Below are positions 34,401 through 46,046 of a stretch of 64,000 nt of DNA, piece after piece. The notes beneath the pieces were generated by a model. That model was not told the DNA's origin and ran no database searches. It worked only from the letters and a program-made list of their open reading frames with translations. Numbering within the stretch: the first letter of the stretch is position 1; each line of letters opens with the position of its first letter. The DNA lies in the NCBI RefSeq assembly GCF_963576545.1, contig NW_026870456.1, forward strand, positions 124,001-188,000, written 5' to 3'. Source of the stretch: Limanda limanda. Taxonomy: Eukaryota; Chordata; Actinopteri; Pleuronectiformes; Pleuronectidae. Made by a program: the position numbers and the translations under genes.

Positions 34401-37400
34401 TGCGCGCTACCCCATTTAGTGGGGGTAGAGCCTACTTGCAAGTCTCTCCGACCTTCACAAAAAAAGTTATTCAAGAATATCTCTTTCTCCTATGTGCTTT
34501 CATCCCTAACCCTAACCCTAACCCTTCCGAAAGTCGGAGAAGCTCAAGGATGGTACCGATCGATGCGCGCTACCCCATTTAGTGGGGGTAGAGCCTACTT
34601 GCAAGTCTCTCCGACCTTCACAAAAAAGGTTATTCAAGAATATCTCTTTCTCCTATGTGCTTTCATCCCTAACCCTAACCCTAACCCTTCCAAAAGTCGG
34701 AGAAGCTCAAGGATGGTACCGATCGATGCGCGCTACCCCATTTAGTGGGGGTAGAGCCTACTTGCAAGTCTCTCCGACCTTCACAAAAAAAGTTATTCAA
34801 GAATATCTCTTTCTCCTATGTGCTTTCATCCCTAACCCTAACCCTAACCCTTCCGAAAGTCGGAGAAGCTCAAGGATGGTACCGATCGATGCGCGCTACC
34901 CCATTTAGTGGGGGTAGAGCCTACTTGCAAGTCTCTCCGACCTTCACAAAAAAAGTTATTCAAGAATATCTCCTCAGATTTGGGGGAATTTCGTCGGTCG
35001 ACCTCTTCCGAAGGTCGTACAAGCTCGCGGATGGTACCAATCGATCCGCAGGACCCAAATTAGTCCAGATGCAACCACTTTCAAGTCTCTCCGACCTTCA
35101 CAAAAAAAGTTATTCAAGAATATCTCTTTCTCCTATGTGCTTTCATCCCTAACCCTAACCCTAACCCTTCCGAAAGTCGGAGAAGCTCAAAGATGGTACC
35201 GATCGATGCGCGCTACCCCATTTAGTGGGGGTAGAGCCTACTTGCAAGTCTCTCCGACCTTCACAAAAAAAGTTATTCAAGAATATCTCCTCAGATTTGG
35301 GGGAATTTCGTCGGTCGACCTCTTCCGAAGGTCGTACAAGCTCGGGGATGGTACCAATCGATCCGCAGGACCCAAATTAGTCCAGATGCAACCACTTTCC
35401 AAGTCTCTCCGACCTTCACAAAAAAAGTTATTCAAGAATATCTCTTTCTCCTATGTGCTTTCATCCCTAACCCTAACCCTAACCCTTCCGAAAGTCGGAG
35501 AAGCTCAAGGATGGTACCGATCGATGCGTGCTACCCCATTTAGTGGGGGTAGAGCCTACTTGCAAGTCTCTCCGACCTTCACAAAAAAAGTTATTCAAGA
35601 ATATCTCTTTCTCCTATGTGCTTTCATCCCTAACCCTAACCCTAACCCTTCCGAAAGTCGGAGAAGCTCAAGGATGGTAACGATCGATGCGCGCTACCCC
35701 ATTTAGTGGGGGTAGAGCCTACTTGCAAGTCTCTCCGACCTTCACAAAAAAAGTTATTCAAGAATATCTCTTTCTCCTATGTGCTTTCATCCCTAACCCT
35801 AACCCTAACCCTTCCGAAAGTCGGAGAAGCTCAAGGATGGTACTGATCGATGCGCGCTACCCCATTTAGTGGGGGTAGAGCCTACTTGCAAGTCTCTCCG
35901 ACCTTCACAAAAAAAGTTATTCAAGAATATCTCCTCAGATTTGGGGGAATTTCGTCGGTCGACCTCTTCCGAAGGTCGTACAAGCTCGGGGATGGTACCA
36001 ATCGATCCGCAGGACCCAAATTAGTCCAGATGCAACCACTTTCCAAGTCTCTCCGACCTTCACAAAAAAAGTTATTCAAGAATATCTCTTTCTCCTATGT
36101 GCTTTCATCCCTAACCCTAACCCTAACCCTTCCGAAAGTCGGATAAGCTCAAGGATGGTACCGATCGATGCGCGCTACCCCATTTAGTGGGGGTAGAGCC
36201 TACTTGCAAGTCTCTCCGACCTTCACAAAAAACGTTATTCAAGAATATCTCTTTCTCCTATGTGCTTTCATCCCTAACCCTAACCCTAACCCTTCCGAAA
36301 GTCGGAGAAGCTCAAGGATGGTACCGATCGATGCGCGCTACCCCATTTAGTGGGGGTAGAGCCTACTTGCAAGTCTCTCCGACCTTCACAAAAAAAGTTA
36401 TTCAAGAATATCTCCTCAGATTTGGGGGAATTTCGTCGGTCGACCTCTTCCGAAGGTCGTACAAGCTCGGGGATGGTACCAATCGATCCGCAGGACCCAA
36501 ATTAGTACAGATGCAACCACTTTTCAAGTCTCTCCGACCTTCACAAAAAAAGTTATTCAAGAATATCTCTTTCTCCTATGTGCTTTCATCCCTAACCCTA
36601 ACCCTAACCCTTCCGAAAGTCGGAGAAGCTCAAGGATGGTACCGATCGATGCGCGCTACCCCATTTAGTGGGGGTAGAGCCTACTTGCAAGTCTCTCCGA
36701 CCTTCACAAAAAAAGTTATTCAAGAATATCTCTTTCTCCTATGTGCTTTCATCCCTAACCCTAACCCTAACCCTTCCGAAAGTCGGAGAAGCTCAAGGAT
36801 TGTACCGATCGATGCGCGCTACCCCATTTAGTGGGGGTAGAGCCTACTTGCAAGTCTCTCCGACCTTCACAAAAAAAGTTATTCAAGAATATCTCTTTCT
36901 CCTATGTGCTTTCATCCCTAACCCTAACCCTAACCCTTCCGAAAGTCGGAGAAGCTCAAGGATGGTACCGATCGATGCGCGCAACCCCATTTAGTGGGGG
37001 TAGAGCCTACTTGCAAGTCTCTCCGACCTTCACAAAAAAAGTTATTCAAGAATATCTCTTTCTCCTATGTGCTTTCATCCCTAACCCTAACCCTAACCCT
37101 TCCGAAAGTCGGAGAAGCTCAAGGATGGTACCGATCGATGCGCGCTACCCCATTTAGTGGGGGTAGAGCCTACTTGCAAGTCTCTCCGACCTTCACAAAA
37201 AAAGTTATTCAAGAATATCTCTTTCTCCTATGTGCTTTCATCCCTAACCCTAACCCTAACCCTTCCGAAAGTCGGAGAAGCTCAAAGATGGTAACGATCG
37301 ATGCGCGCTACCCCATTTAGTGGGGGTAGAGCCTACTTGCAAGTCTCTCCGACCTTCACAAAAAAAGTTATTCAAGAATATCACTTTCTCCTATGTGCTT

Positions 37401-38339
37401 TCATCCCTAACCCTAACCCTTCCGAAAGTCGGAGAAGCTCAAGGATGGTACCGATCGATGCGCGCTACCCCATTTAGTGGGGGTAGAGCCTACTTGCAAG
37501 TCTCTCCGACCTTCACAAAAAAAGTTATTCAAGAATATCTCCTCAGATTTGGGGGAATTTCGTCGGTCGACCTCTTCCGAAGGTCGTACAAGCTCGGGGA
37601 TGGTACCAATCGATCCGCAGGACCCAAATTAGTCCAGATGCAACCACTTTCCAAGTCTCTCCGACCTTCACAAAAAAAGTTATTCAAGAATATCTCTTTC
37701 TCCTATGTGCTTTCATCCCTAACCCTAACCCTAACCCTTCCGAAAGTCGGAGAAGCTCAAGGATGGTACCGATCGATGCGCGCTACCCCATTTAGTGGGG
37801 GTAGAGCCTACTTGCAAGTCTCTCCGACCTTCACAAAAAACGTTATTCAAGAATATCTCTTTCTCCTATGTGCTTTCATCCCTAACCCTAACCCTAACCC
37901 TTCCGAAAGTCGGAGAAGCTCAAGGATGGTACCGATCGATGCGCGCTACCCCATTTAGTGGGGGTAGAGCCTACTTGCAAGTCTCTCCGACCTTCACAAA
38001 AAAAGTTATTCAAGAATATCTCCTCAGATTTGGGGGAATTTCGTCGGTCGACCTCTTCCGAAGGTCGTACAAGCTCGGGGATAGTACCAATCGATCCGCA
38101 GGACCCAAATTAGTCCAGATGCAACCACTTTCCAAGTCTCTCCGACCTTCACAAAAAAAGTTATTCAAGAATATCTCTTTCTCCTATGTGCTTTCATCCC
38201 TAACCCTAACCCTATCCCTTCCGAAAGTCGGAGAAGCTCAAGGATGGTACCGATCGATGCGCGCAACCCCATTTAGTGGGGGTAGAGCCTACTTGCAAGT
38301 CTCTCCGACCTTCACAAAAAAAGTTATTCAAGAATATCT
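27752..38339 (+). repeat. 10.1-kb higher-order unit, copy 2 (10,588 bp)
   Basis: It matches copy 1 at an offset of 10,113 bp up to about 31274, then at 10,594 bp after a 481-bp insertion, then at 10,588 bp after loss of one hexamer near 37408. These events exactly explain its length. The only base substitution I noticed against copy 1 is in a telomere tract near 29539. B starts are at 27752, 28070, 28714, 29678, 29996, 30476, 30794, 31275, 31919, 32883, 33201, 34165, 34972, 35289, 35933, 36414, 37541 and 38022. Confidence 0.93.
30794..31755 (+). repeat. Local 481-bp tandem duplication (B A A twice)
   Basis: Copy 1 is 30794-31274 and copy 2 is 31275-31755. Each holds B, then an A with GCGCAACCCC, then an A with GTACTGATCG. 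Copy 1 of the 10.1-kb unit has a single B-A-A here (from 20681), so this duplication happened after the 10.1-kb duplication. It equals three monomers and kept the register perfectly, as unequal crossing-over would. Confidence 0.92.
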
Positions 38340-38820
38340 CTTTCTCCTATGTGCTTTCATCCCTAACCCTAACCCTAACCCTTCCGAAAGTCGGAGAAGC
38401 TCAAGGATGGTACCGATCGATGCGCGCTACCCCATTTAGTGGGGGTAGAGCCTACTTGCAAGTCTCTCCGACCTTCACAAAAAAAGTTATTCAAGAATAT
38501 CTCCTCAGATTTGGGGGAATTTCGTCGGTCGACCTCTTCCGAAGGTCGTACAAGCTCGGGAATGGTACCAATCGATCCGCAGGACCCAAATTAGTCCAGA
38601 TGCAACCACTTTCCAAGTCTCTCCGACCTTCACAAAAAAAGTTATTCAAGAATATCTCTTTCTCCTATGTGATTTCATCCCTAACCCTAACCCTAACCCT
38701 TCCGAAAGTCGGAGAAGCTCAAGGATGGTACCGATCGATGCGCGCTACCCCATTTAGTGGGGGTAGAGCCTACTTGCAAGTCTCTCCGACCTTCACAAAA
38801 AAAGTTATTCAAGAATATCT
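34483..38820 (+). repeat. 4338-bp higher-order unit, copy 1
   Basis: It overlaps the right part of 10.1-kb copy 2 and runs past it: the tail 38340-38820 (A, B at 38503, A) is not in 10.1-kb copy 1. It begins with the A bearing AAAAAAGGTT and TTCCAAAAG in sequence. B starts are at 34972 (154 bp), 35289, 35933, 36414, 37541, 38022 and 38503. Its first A is 163 bp and the A at 37384 is 157 bp, the reverse of copy 2. Confidence 0.92.
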
Positions 38821-41800
38821 CTTTCTCCTATGTGCTTTCATCCCTAACCCTAACCCTTCCGAAAGTCGGAGAAGCTCAAGGATGGTACCGATCGATGCGC
38901 GCTACCCCATTTAGTGGGGGTAGAGCCTACTTGCAAGTCTCTCCGACCTTCACAAAAAAGGTTATTCAAGAATATCTCTTTCTCCTATGTGCTTTCATCC
39001 CTAACCCTAACCCTAACCCTTCCAAAAGTCGGAGAAGCTCAAGGATGGTACCGATCGATGCGCGCTACCCCATTTAGTGGGGGTAGAGCCTACTTGCAAG
39101 TCTCTCCGACCTTCACAAAAAAAGTTATTCAAGAATATCTCTTTCTCCTATGTGCTTTCATCCCTAACCCTAACCCTAACCCTTCCGAAAGTCGGAGAAG
39201 CTCAAGGATGGTACCGATCGATGCGCGCTACCCCATTTAGTGGGGGTAGAGCCTACTTGCAAGTCTCTCCGACCTTCACAAAAAAAGTTATTCAAGAATA
39301 TCTCCTCAGATTTGGGGGAATTTCGTCGGTCGACCTCTTCCGAAGGTCGTACAAGCTCGCGGATGGTACCAATCGATCCGCAGGACCCAAATTAGTCCAG
39401 ATGCAACCACTTTCAAGTCTCTCCGACCTTCACAAAAAAAGTTATTCAAGAATATCTCTTTCTCCTATGTGCTTTCATCCCTAACCCTAACCCTAACCCT
39501 TCCGAAAGTCGGAGAAGCTCAAAGATGGTACCGATCGATGCGCGCTACCCCATTTAGTGGGGGTAGAGCCTACTTGCAAGTCTCTCCGACCTTCACAAAA
39601 AAAGTTATTCAAGAATATCTCCTCAGATTTGGGGGAATTTCGTCGGTCGACCTCTTCCGAAGGTCGTACAAGCTCGGGGATGGTACCAATCGATCCGCAG
39701 GACCCAAATTAGTCCAGATGCAACCACTTTCCAAGTCTCTCCGACCTTCACAAAAAAAGTTATTCAAGAATATCTCTTTCTCCTATGTGCTTTCATCCCT
39801 AACCCTAACCCTAACCCTTCCGAAAGTCGGAGAAGCTCAAGGATGGTACCGATCGATGCGTGCTACCCCATTTAGTGGGGGTAGAGCCTACTTGCAAGTC
39901 TCTCCGACCTTCACAAAAAAAGTTATTCAAGAATATCTCTTTCTCCTATGTGCTTTCATCCCTAACCCTAACCCTAACCCTTCCGAAAGTCGGAGAAGCT
40001 CAAGGATGGTAACGATCGATGCGCGCTACCCCATTTAGTGGGGGTAGAGCCTACTTGCAAGTCTCTCCGACCTTCACAAAAAAAGTTATTCAAGAATATC
40101 TCTTTCTCCTATGTGCTTTCATCCCTAACCCTAACCCTAACCCTTCCGAAAGTCGGAGAAGCTCAAGGATGGTACTGATCGATGCGCGCTACCCCATTTA
40201 GTGGGGGTAGAGCCTACTTGCAAGTCTCTCCGACCTTCACAAAAAAAGTTATTCAAGAATATCTCCTCAGATTTGGGGGAATTTCGTCGGTCGACCTCTT
40301 CCGAAGGTCGTACAAGCTCGGGGATGGTACCAATCGATCCGCAGGACCCAAATTAGTCCAGATGCAACCACTTTCCAAGTCTCTCCGACCTTCACAAAAA
40401 AAGTTATTCAAGAATATCTCTTTCTCCTATGTGCTTTCATCCCTAACCCTAACCCTAACCCTTCCGAAAGTCGGATAAGCTCAAGGATGGTACCGATCGA
40501 TGCGCGCTACCCCATTTAGTGGGGGTAGAGCCTACTTGCAAGTCTCTCCGACCTTCACAAAAAACGTTATTCAAGAATATCTCTTTCTCCTATGTGCTTT
40601 CATCCCTAACCCTAACCCTAACCCTTCCGAAAGTCGGAGAAGCTCAAGGATGGTACCGATCGATGCGCGCTACCCCATTTAGTGGGGGTAGAGCCTACTT
40701 GCAAGTCTCTCCGACCTTCACAAAAAAAGTTATTCAAGAATATCTCCTCAGATTTGGGGGAATTTCGTCGGTCGACCTCTTCCGAAGGTCGTACAAGCTC
40801 GGGGATGGTACCAATCGATCCGCAGGACCCAAATTAGTACAGATGCAACCACTTTTCAAGTCTCTCCGACCTTCACAAAAAAAGTTATTCAAGAATATCT
40901 CTTTCTCCTATGTGCTTTCATCCCTAACCCTAACCCTAACCCTTCCGAAAGTCGGAGAAGCTCAAGGATGGTACCGATCGATGCGCGCTACCCCATTTAG
41001 TGGGGGTAGAGCCTACTTGCAAGTCTCTCCGACCTTCACAAAAAAAGTTATTCAAGAATATCTCTTTCTCCTATGTGCTTTCATCCCTAACCCTAACCCT
41101 AACCCTTCCGAAAGTCGGAGAAGCTCAAGGATTGTACCGATCGATGCGCGCTACCCCATTTAGTGGGGGTAGAGCCTACTTGCAAGTCTCTCCGACCTTC
41201 ACAAAAAAAGTTATTCAAGAATATCTCTTTCTCCTATGTGCTTTCATCCCTAACCCTAACCCTAACCCTTCCGAAAGTCGGAGAAGCTCAAGGATGGTAC
41301 CGATCGATGCGCGCAACCCCATTTAGTGGGGGTAGAGCCTACTTGCAAGTCTCTCCGACCTTCACAAAAAAAGTTATTCAAGAATATCTCTTTCTCCTAT
41401 GTGCTTTCATCCCTAACCCTAACCCTAACCCTTCCGAAAGTCGGAGAAGCTCAAGGATGGTACCGATCGATGCGCGCTACCCCATTTAGTGGGGGTAGAG
41501 CCTACTTGCAAGTCTCTCCGACCTTCACAAAAAAAGTTATTCAAGAATATCTCTTTCTCCTATGTGCTTTCATCCCTAACCCTAACCCTAACCCTTCCGA
41601 AAGTCGGAGAAGCTCAAAGATGGTAACGATCGATGCGCGCTACCCCATTTAGTGGGGGTAGAGCCTACTTGCAAGTCTCTCCGACCTTCACAAAAAAAGT
41701 TATTCAAGAATATCACTTTCTCCTATGTGCTTTCATCCCTAACCCTAACCCTAACCCTTCCGAAAGTCGGAGAAGCTCAAGGATGGTACCGATCGATGCG

Positions 41801-43158
41801 CGCTACCCCATTTAGTGGGGGTAGAGCCTACTTGCAAGTCTCTCCGACCTTCACAAAAAAAGTTATTCAAGAATATCTCCTCAGATTTGGGGGAATTTCG
41901 TCGGTCGACCTCTTCCGAAGGTCGTACAAGCTCGGGGATGGTACCAATCGATCCGCAGGACCCAAATTAGTCCAGATGCAACCACTTTCCAAGTCTCTCC
42001 GACCTTCACAAAAAAAGTTATTCAAGAATATCTCTTTCTCCTATGTGCTTTCATCCCTAACCCTAACCCTAACCCTTCCGAAAGTCGGAGAAGCTCAAGG
42101 ATGGTACCGATCGATGCGCGCTACCCCATTTAGTGGGGGTAGAGCCTACTTGCAAGTCTCTCCGACCTTCACAAAAAACGTTATTCAAGAATATCTCTTT
42201 CTCCTATGTGCTTTCATCCCTAACCCTAACCCTAACCCTTCCGAAAGTCGGAGAAGCTCAAGGATGGTACCGATCGATGCGCGCTACCCCATTTAGTGGG
42301 GGTAGAGCCTACTTGCAAGTCTCTCCGACCTTCACAAAAAAAGTTATTCAAGAATATCTCCTCAGATTTGGGGGAATTTCGTCGGTCGACCTCTTCCGAA
42401 GGTCGTACAAGCTCGGGGATAGTACCAATCGATCCGCAGGACCCAAATTAGTCCAGATGCAACCACTTTCCAAGTCTCTCCGACCTTCACAAAAAAAGTT
42501 ATTCAAGAATATCTCTTTCTCCTATGTGCTTTCATCCCTAACCCTAACCCTATCCCTTCCGAAAGTCGGAGAAGCTCAAGGATGGTACCGATCGATGCGC
42601 GCAACCCCATTTAGTGGGGGTAGAGCCTACTTGCAAGTCTCTCCGACCTTCACAAAAAAAGTTATTCAAGAATATCTCTTTCTCCTATGTGCTTTCATCC
42701 CTAACCCTAACCCTAACCCTTCCGAAAGTCGGAGAAGCTCAAGGATGGTACCGATCGATGCGCGCTACCCCATTTAGTGGGGGTAGAGCCTACTTGCAAG
42801 TCTCTCCGACCTTCACAAAAAAAGTTATTCAAGAATATCTCCTCAGATTTGGGGGAATTTCGTCGGTCGACCTCTTCCGAAGGTCGTACAAGCTCGGGAA
42901 TGGTACCAATCGATCCGCAGGACCCAAATTAGTCCAGATGCAACCACTTTCCAAGTCTCTCCGACCTTCACAAAAAAAGTTATTCAAGAATATCTCTTTC
43001 TCCTATGTGATTTCATCCCTAACCCTAACCCTAACCCTTCCGAAAGTCGGAGAAGCTCAAGGATGGTACCGATCGATGCGCGCTACCCCATTTAGTGGGG
43101 GTAGAGCCTACTTGCAAGTCTCTCCGACCTTCACAAAAAAAGTTATTCAAGAATATCT
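38821..43158 (+). repeat. 4338-bp higher-order unit, copy 2
   Basis: B starts are at 39304 (154 bp), 39621, 40265, 40746, 41879, 42360 and 42841. Shared rare markers with copy 1 include GGGAATGG near 38561/42899 and TGTGATTTC near 38672/43010, which occur nowhere else that I saw. The match continues into 43159-44276, a partial third copy. Confidence 0.92.
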
Positions 43159-44602
43159 CTTTCTCCTATGTGCTTTCATCCCTAACCCTAACCCTTCCGA
43201 AAGTCGGAGAAGCTCAAGGATGGTACCGATCGATGCGCGCTACCCCATTTAGTGGGGGTAGAGCCTACTTGCAAGTCTCTCCGACCTTCACAAAAAAGGT
43301 TATTCAAGAATATCTCTTTCTCCTATGTGCTTTCATCCCTAACCCTAACCCTAACCCTTCCAAAAGTCGGAGAAGCTCAAGGATGGTACCGATCGATGCG
43401 CGCTACCCCATTTAGTGGGGGTAGAGCCTACTTGCAAGTCTCTCCGACCTTCACAAAAAAAGTTATTCAAGAATATCTCTTTCTCCTATGTGCTTTCATC
43501 CCTAACCCTAACCCTAACCCTTCCGAAAGTCGGAGAAGCTCAAGGATGGTACCGATCGATGCGCGCTACCCCATTTAGTGGGGGTAGAGCCTACTTGCAA
43601 GTCTCTCCGACCTTCACAAAAAAAGTTATTCAAGAATATCTCCTCAGATTTGGGGGAATTTCGTCGGTCGACCTCTTCCGAAGGTCGTACAAGCTCGCGG
43701 ATGGTACCAATCGATCCGCAGGACCCAAATTAGTCCAGATGCAACCACTTTCAAGTCTCTCCGACCTTCACAAAAAAAGTTATTCAAGAATATCTCTTTC
43801 TCCTATGTGCTTTCATCCCTAACCCTAACCCTAACCCTTCCGAAAGTCGGAGAAGCTCAAAGATGGTACCGATCGATGCGCGCTACCCCATTTAGTGGGG
43901 GTAGAGCCTACTTGCAAGTCTCTCCGACCTTCACAAAAAAAGTTATTCAAGAATATCTCCTCAGATTTGGGGGAATTTCGTCGGTCGACCTCTTCCGAAG
44001 GTCGTACAAGCTCGGGGATGGTACCAATCGATCCGCAGGACCCAAATTAGTCCAGATGCAACCACTTTCCAAGTCTCTCCGACCTTCACAAAAAAAGTTA
44101 TTCAAGAATATCTCTTTCTCCTATGTGCTTTCATCCCTAACCCTAACCCTAACCCTTCCGAAAGTCGGAGAAGCTCAAGGATGGTACCGATCGATGCGTG
44201 CAACCCCATTTAGTGGGGGTAGAGCCTACTTGCAAGTCTCTCCGACCTTCACAAAAAAAGTTATTCAAGAATATCTCTTTCTCCTATGTGCTTTCATCCC
44301 TAACCCTAACCCTAACCCTTCCGAAAGTCGGAGAAGCTCAAGGATGGTACCGATCGATGCGTGCTACCCCATTTAGTGGGGGTAGAGCCTACTTGCAAGT
44401 CTCTCCGACCTTCACAAAAAAAGTTATTCAAGAATATCTCTTTCTCCTATGTGCTTTCATCCCTAACCCTAACCCTAACCCTTCCGAAAGTCGGAGAAGC
44501 TCAAGGATGGTAACGATCGATGCGCGCTACCCCATTTAGTGGGGGTAGAGCCTACTTGCAAGTCTCTCCGACCTTCACAAAAAAAGTTATTCAAGAATAT
44601 CT
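43159..44602 (+). repeat. 1444-bp higher-order unit, copy 1
   Basis: The order is A(157) A A B(154) A B A A A, with Bs at 43642 and 43959. Its left two thirds continue the 4338-bp unit. Its right part carries the GCGTGCAACC/GCGTGCTACC pair known from 7.3-7.5 kb, so the sequence switches relatives within the unit near 44.2 kb. Confidence 0.91.
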
Positions 44603-46046
44603 CTTTCTCCTATGTGCTTTCATCCCTAACCCTAACCCTTCCGAAAGTCGGAGAAGCTCAAGGATGGTACCGATCGATGCGCGCTACCCCATTTAGTGGG
44701 GGTAGAGCCTACTTGCAAGTCTCTCCGACCTTCACAAAAAAGGTTATTCAAGAATATCTCTTTCTCCTATGTGCTTTCATCCCTAACCCTAACCCTAACC
44801 CTTCCAAAAGTCGGAGAAGCTCAAGGATGGTACCGATCGATGCGCGCTACCCCATTTAGTGGGGGTAGAGCCTACTTGCAAGTCTCTCCGACCTTCACAA
44901 AAAAAGTTATTCAAGAATATCTCTTTCTCCTATGTGCTTTCATCCCTAACCCTAACCCTAACCCTTCCGAAAGTCGGAGAAGCTCAAGGATGGTACCGAT
45001 CGATGCGCGCTACCCCATTTAGTGGGGGTAGAGCCTACTTGCAAGTCTCTCCGACCTTCACAAAAAAAGTTATTCAAGAATATCTCCTCAGATTTGGGGG
45101 AATTTCGTCGGTCGACCTCTTCCGAAGGTCGTACAAGCTCGCGGATGGTACCAATCGATCCGCAGGACCCAAATTAGTCCAGATGCAACCACTTTCAAGT
45201 CTCTCCGACCTTCACAAAAAAAGTTATTCAAGAATATCTCTTTCTCCTATGTGCTTTCATCCCTAACCCTAACCCTAACCCTTCCGAAAGTCGGAGAAGC
45301 TCAAAGATGGTACCGATCGATGCGCGCTACCCCATTTAGTGGGGGTAGAGCCTACTTGCAAGTCTCTCCGACCTTCACAAAAAAAGTTATTCAAGAATAT
45401 CTCCTCAGATTTGGGGGAATTTCGTCGGTCGACCTCTTCCGAAGGTCGTACAAGCTCGGGGATGGTACCAATCGATCCGCAGGACCCAAATTAGTCCAGA
45501 TGCAACCACTTTCCAAGTCTCTCCGACCTTCACAAAAAAAGTTATTCAAGAATATCTCTTTCTCCTATGTGCTTTCATCCCTAACCCTAACCCTAACCCT
45601 TCCGAAAGTCGGAGAAGCTCAAGGATGGTACCGATCGATGCGTGCAACCCCATTTAGTGGGGGTAGAGCCTACTTGCAAGTCTCTCCGACCTTCACAAAA
45701 AAAGTTATTCAAGAATATCTCTTTCTCCTATGTGCTTTCATCCCTAACCCTAACCCTAACCCTTCCGAAAGTCGGAGAAGCTCAAGGATGGTACCGATCG
45801 ATGCGTGCTACCCCATTTAGTGGGGGTAGAGCCTACTTGCAAGTCTCTCCGACCTTCACAAAAAAAGTTATTCAAGAATATCTCTTTCTCCTATGTGCTT
45901 TCATCCCTAACCCTAACCCTAACCCTTCCGAAAGTCGGAGAAGCTCAAGGATGGTAACGATCGATGCGCGCTACCCCATTTAGTGGGGGTAGAGCCTACT
46001 TGCAAGTCTCTCCGACCTTCACAAAAAAAGTTATTCAAGAATATCT
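44603..46046 (+). repeat. 1444-bp higher-order unit, copy 2
   Basis: The order and lengths are identical to copy 1, with Bs at 45086 (154 bp) and 45403. I noticed no base difference from copy 1, making this one of the youngest duplications in the window. Confidence 0.91.
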
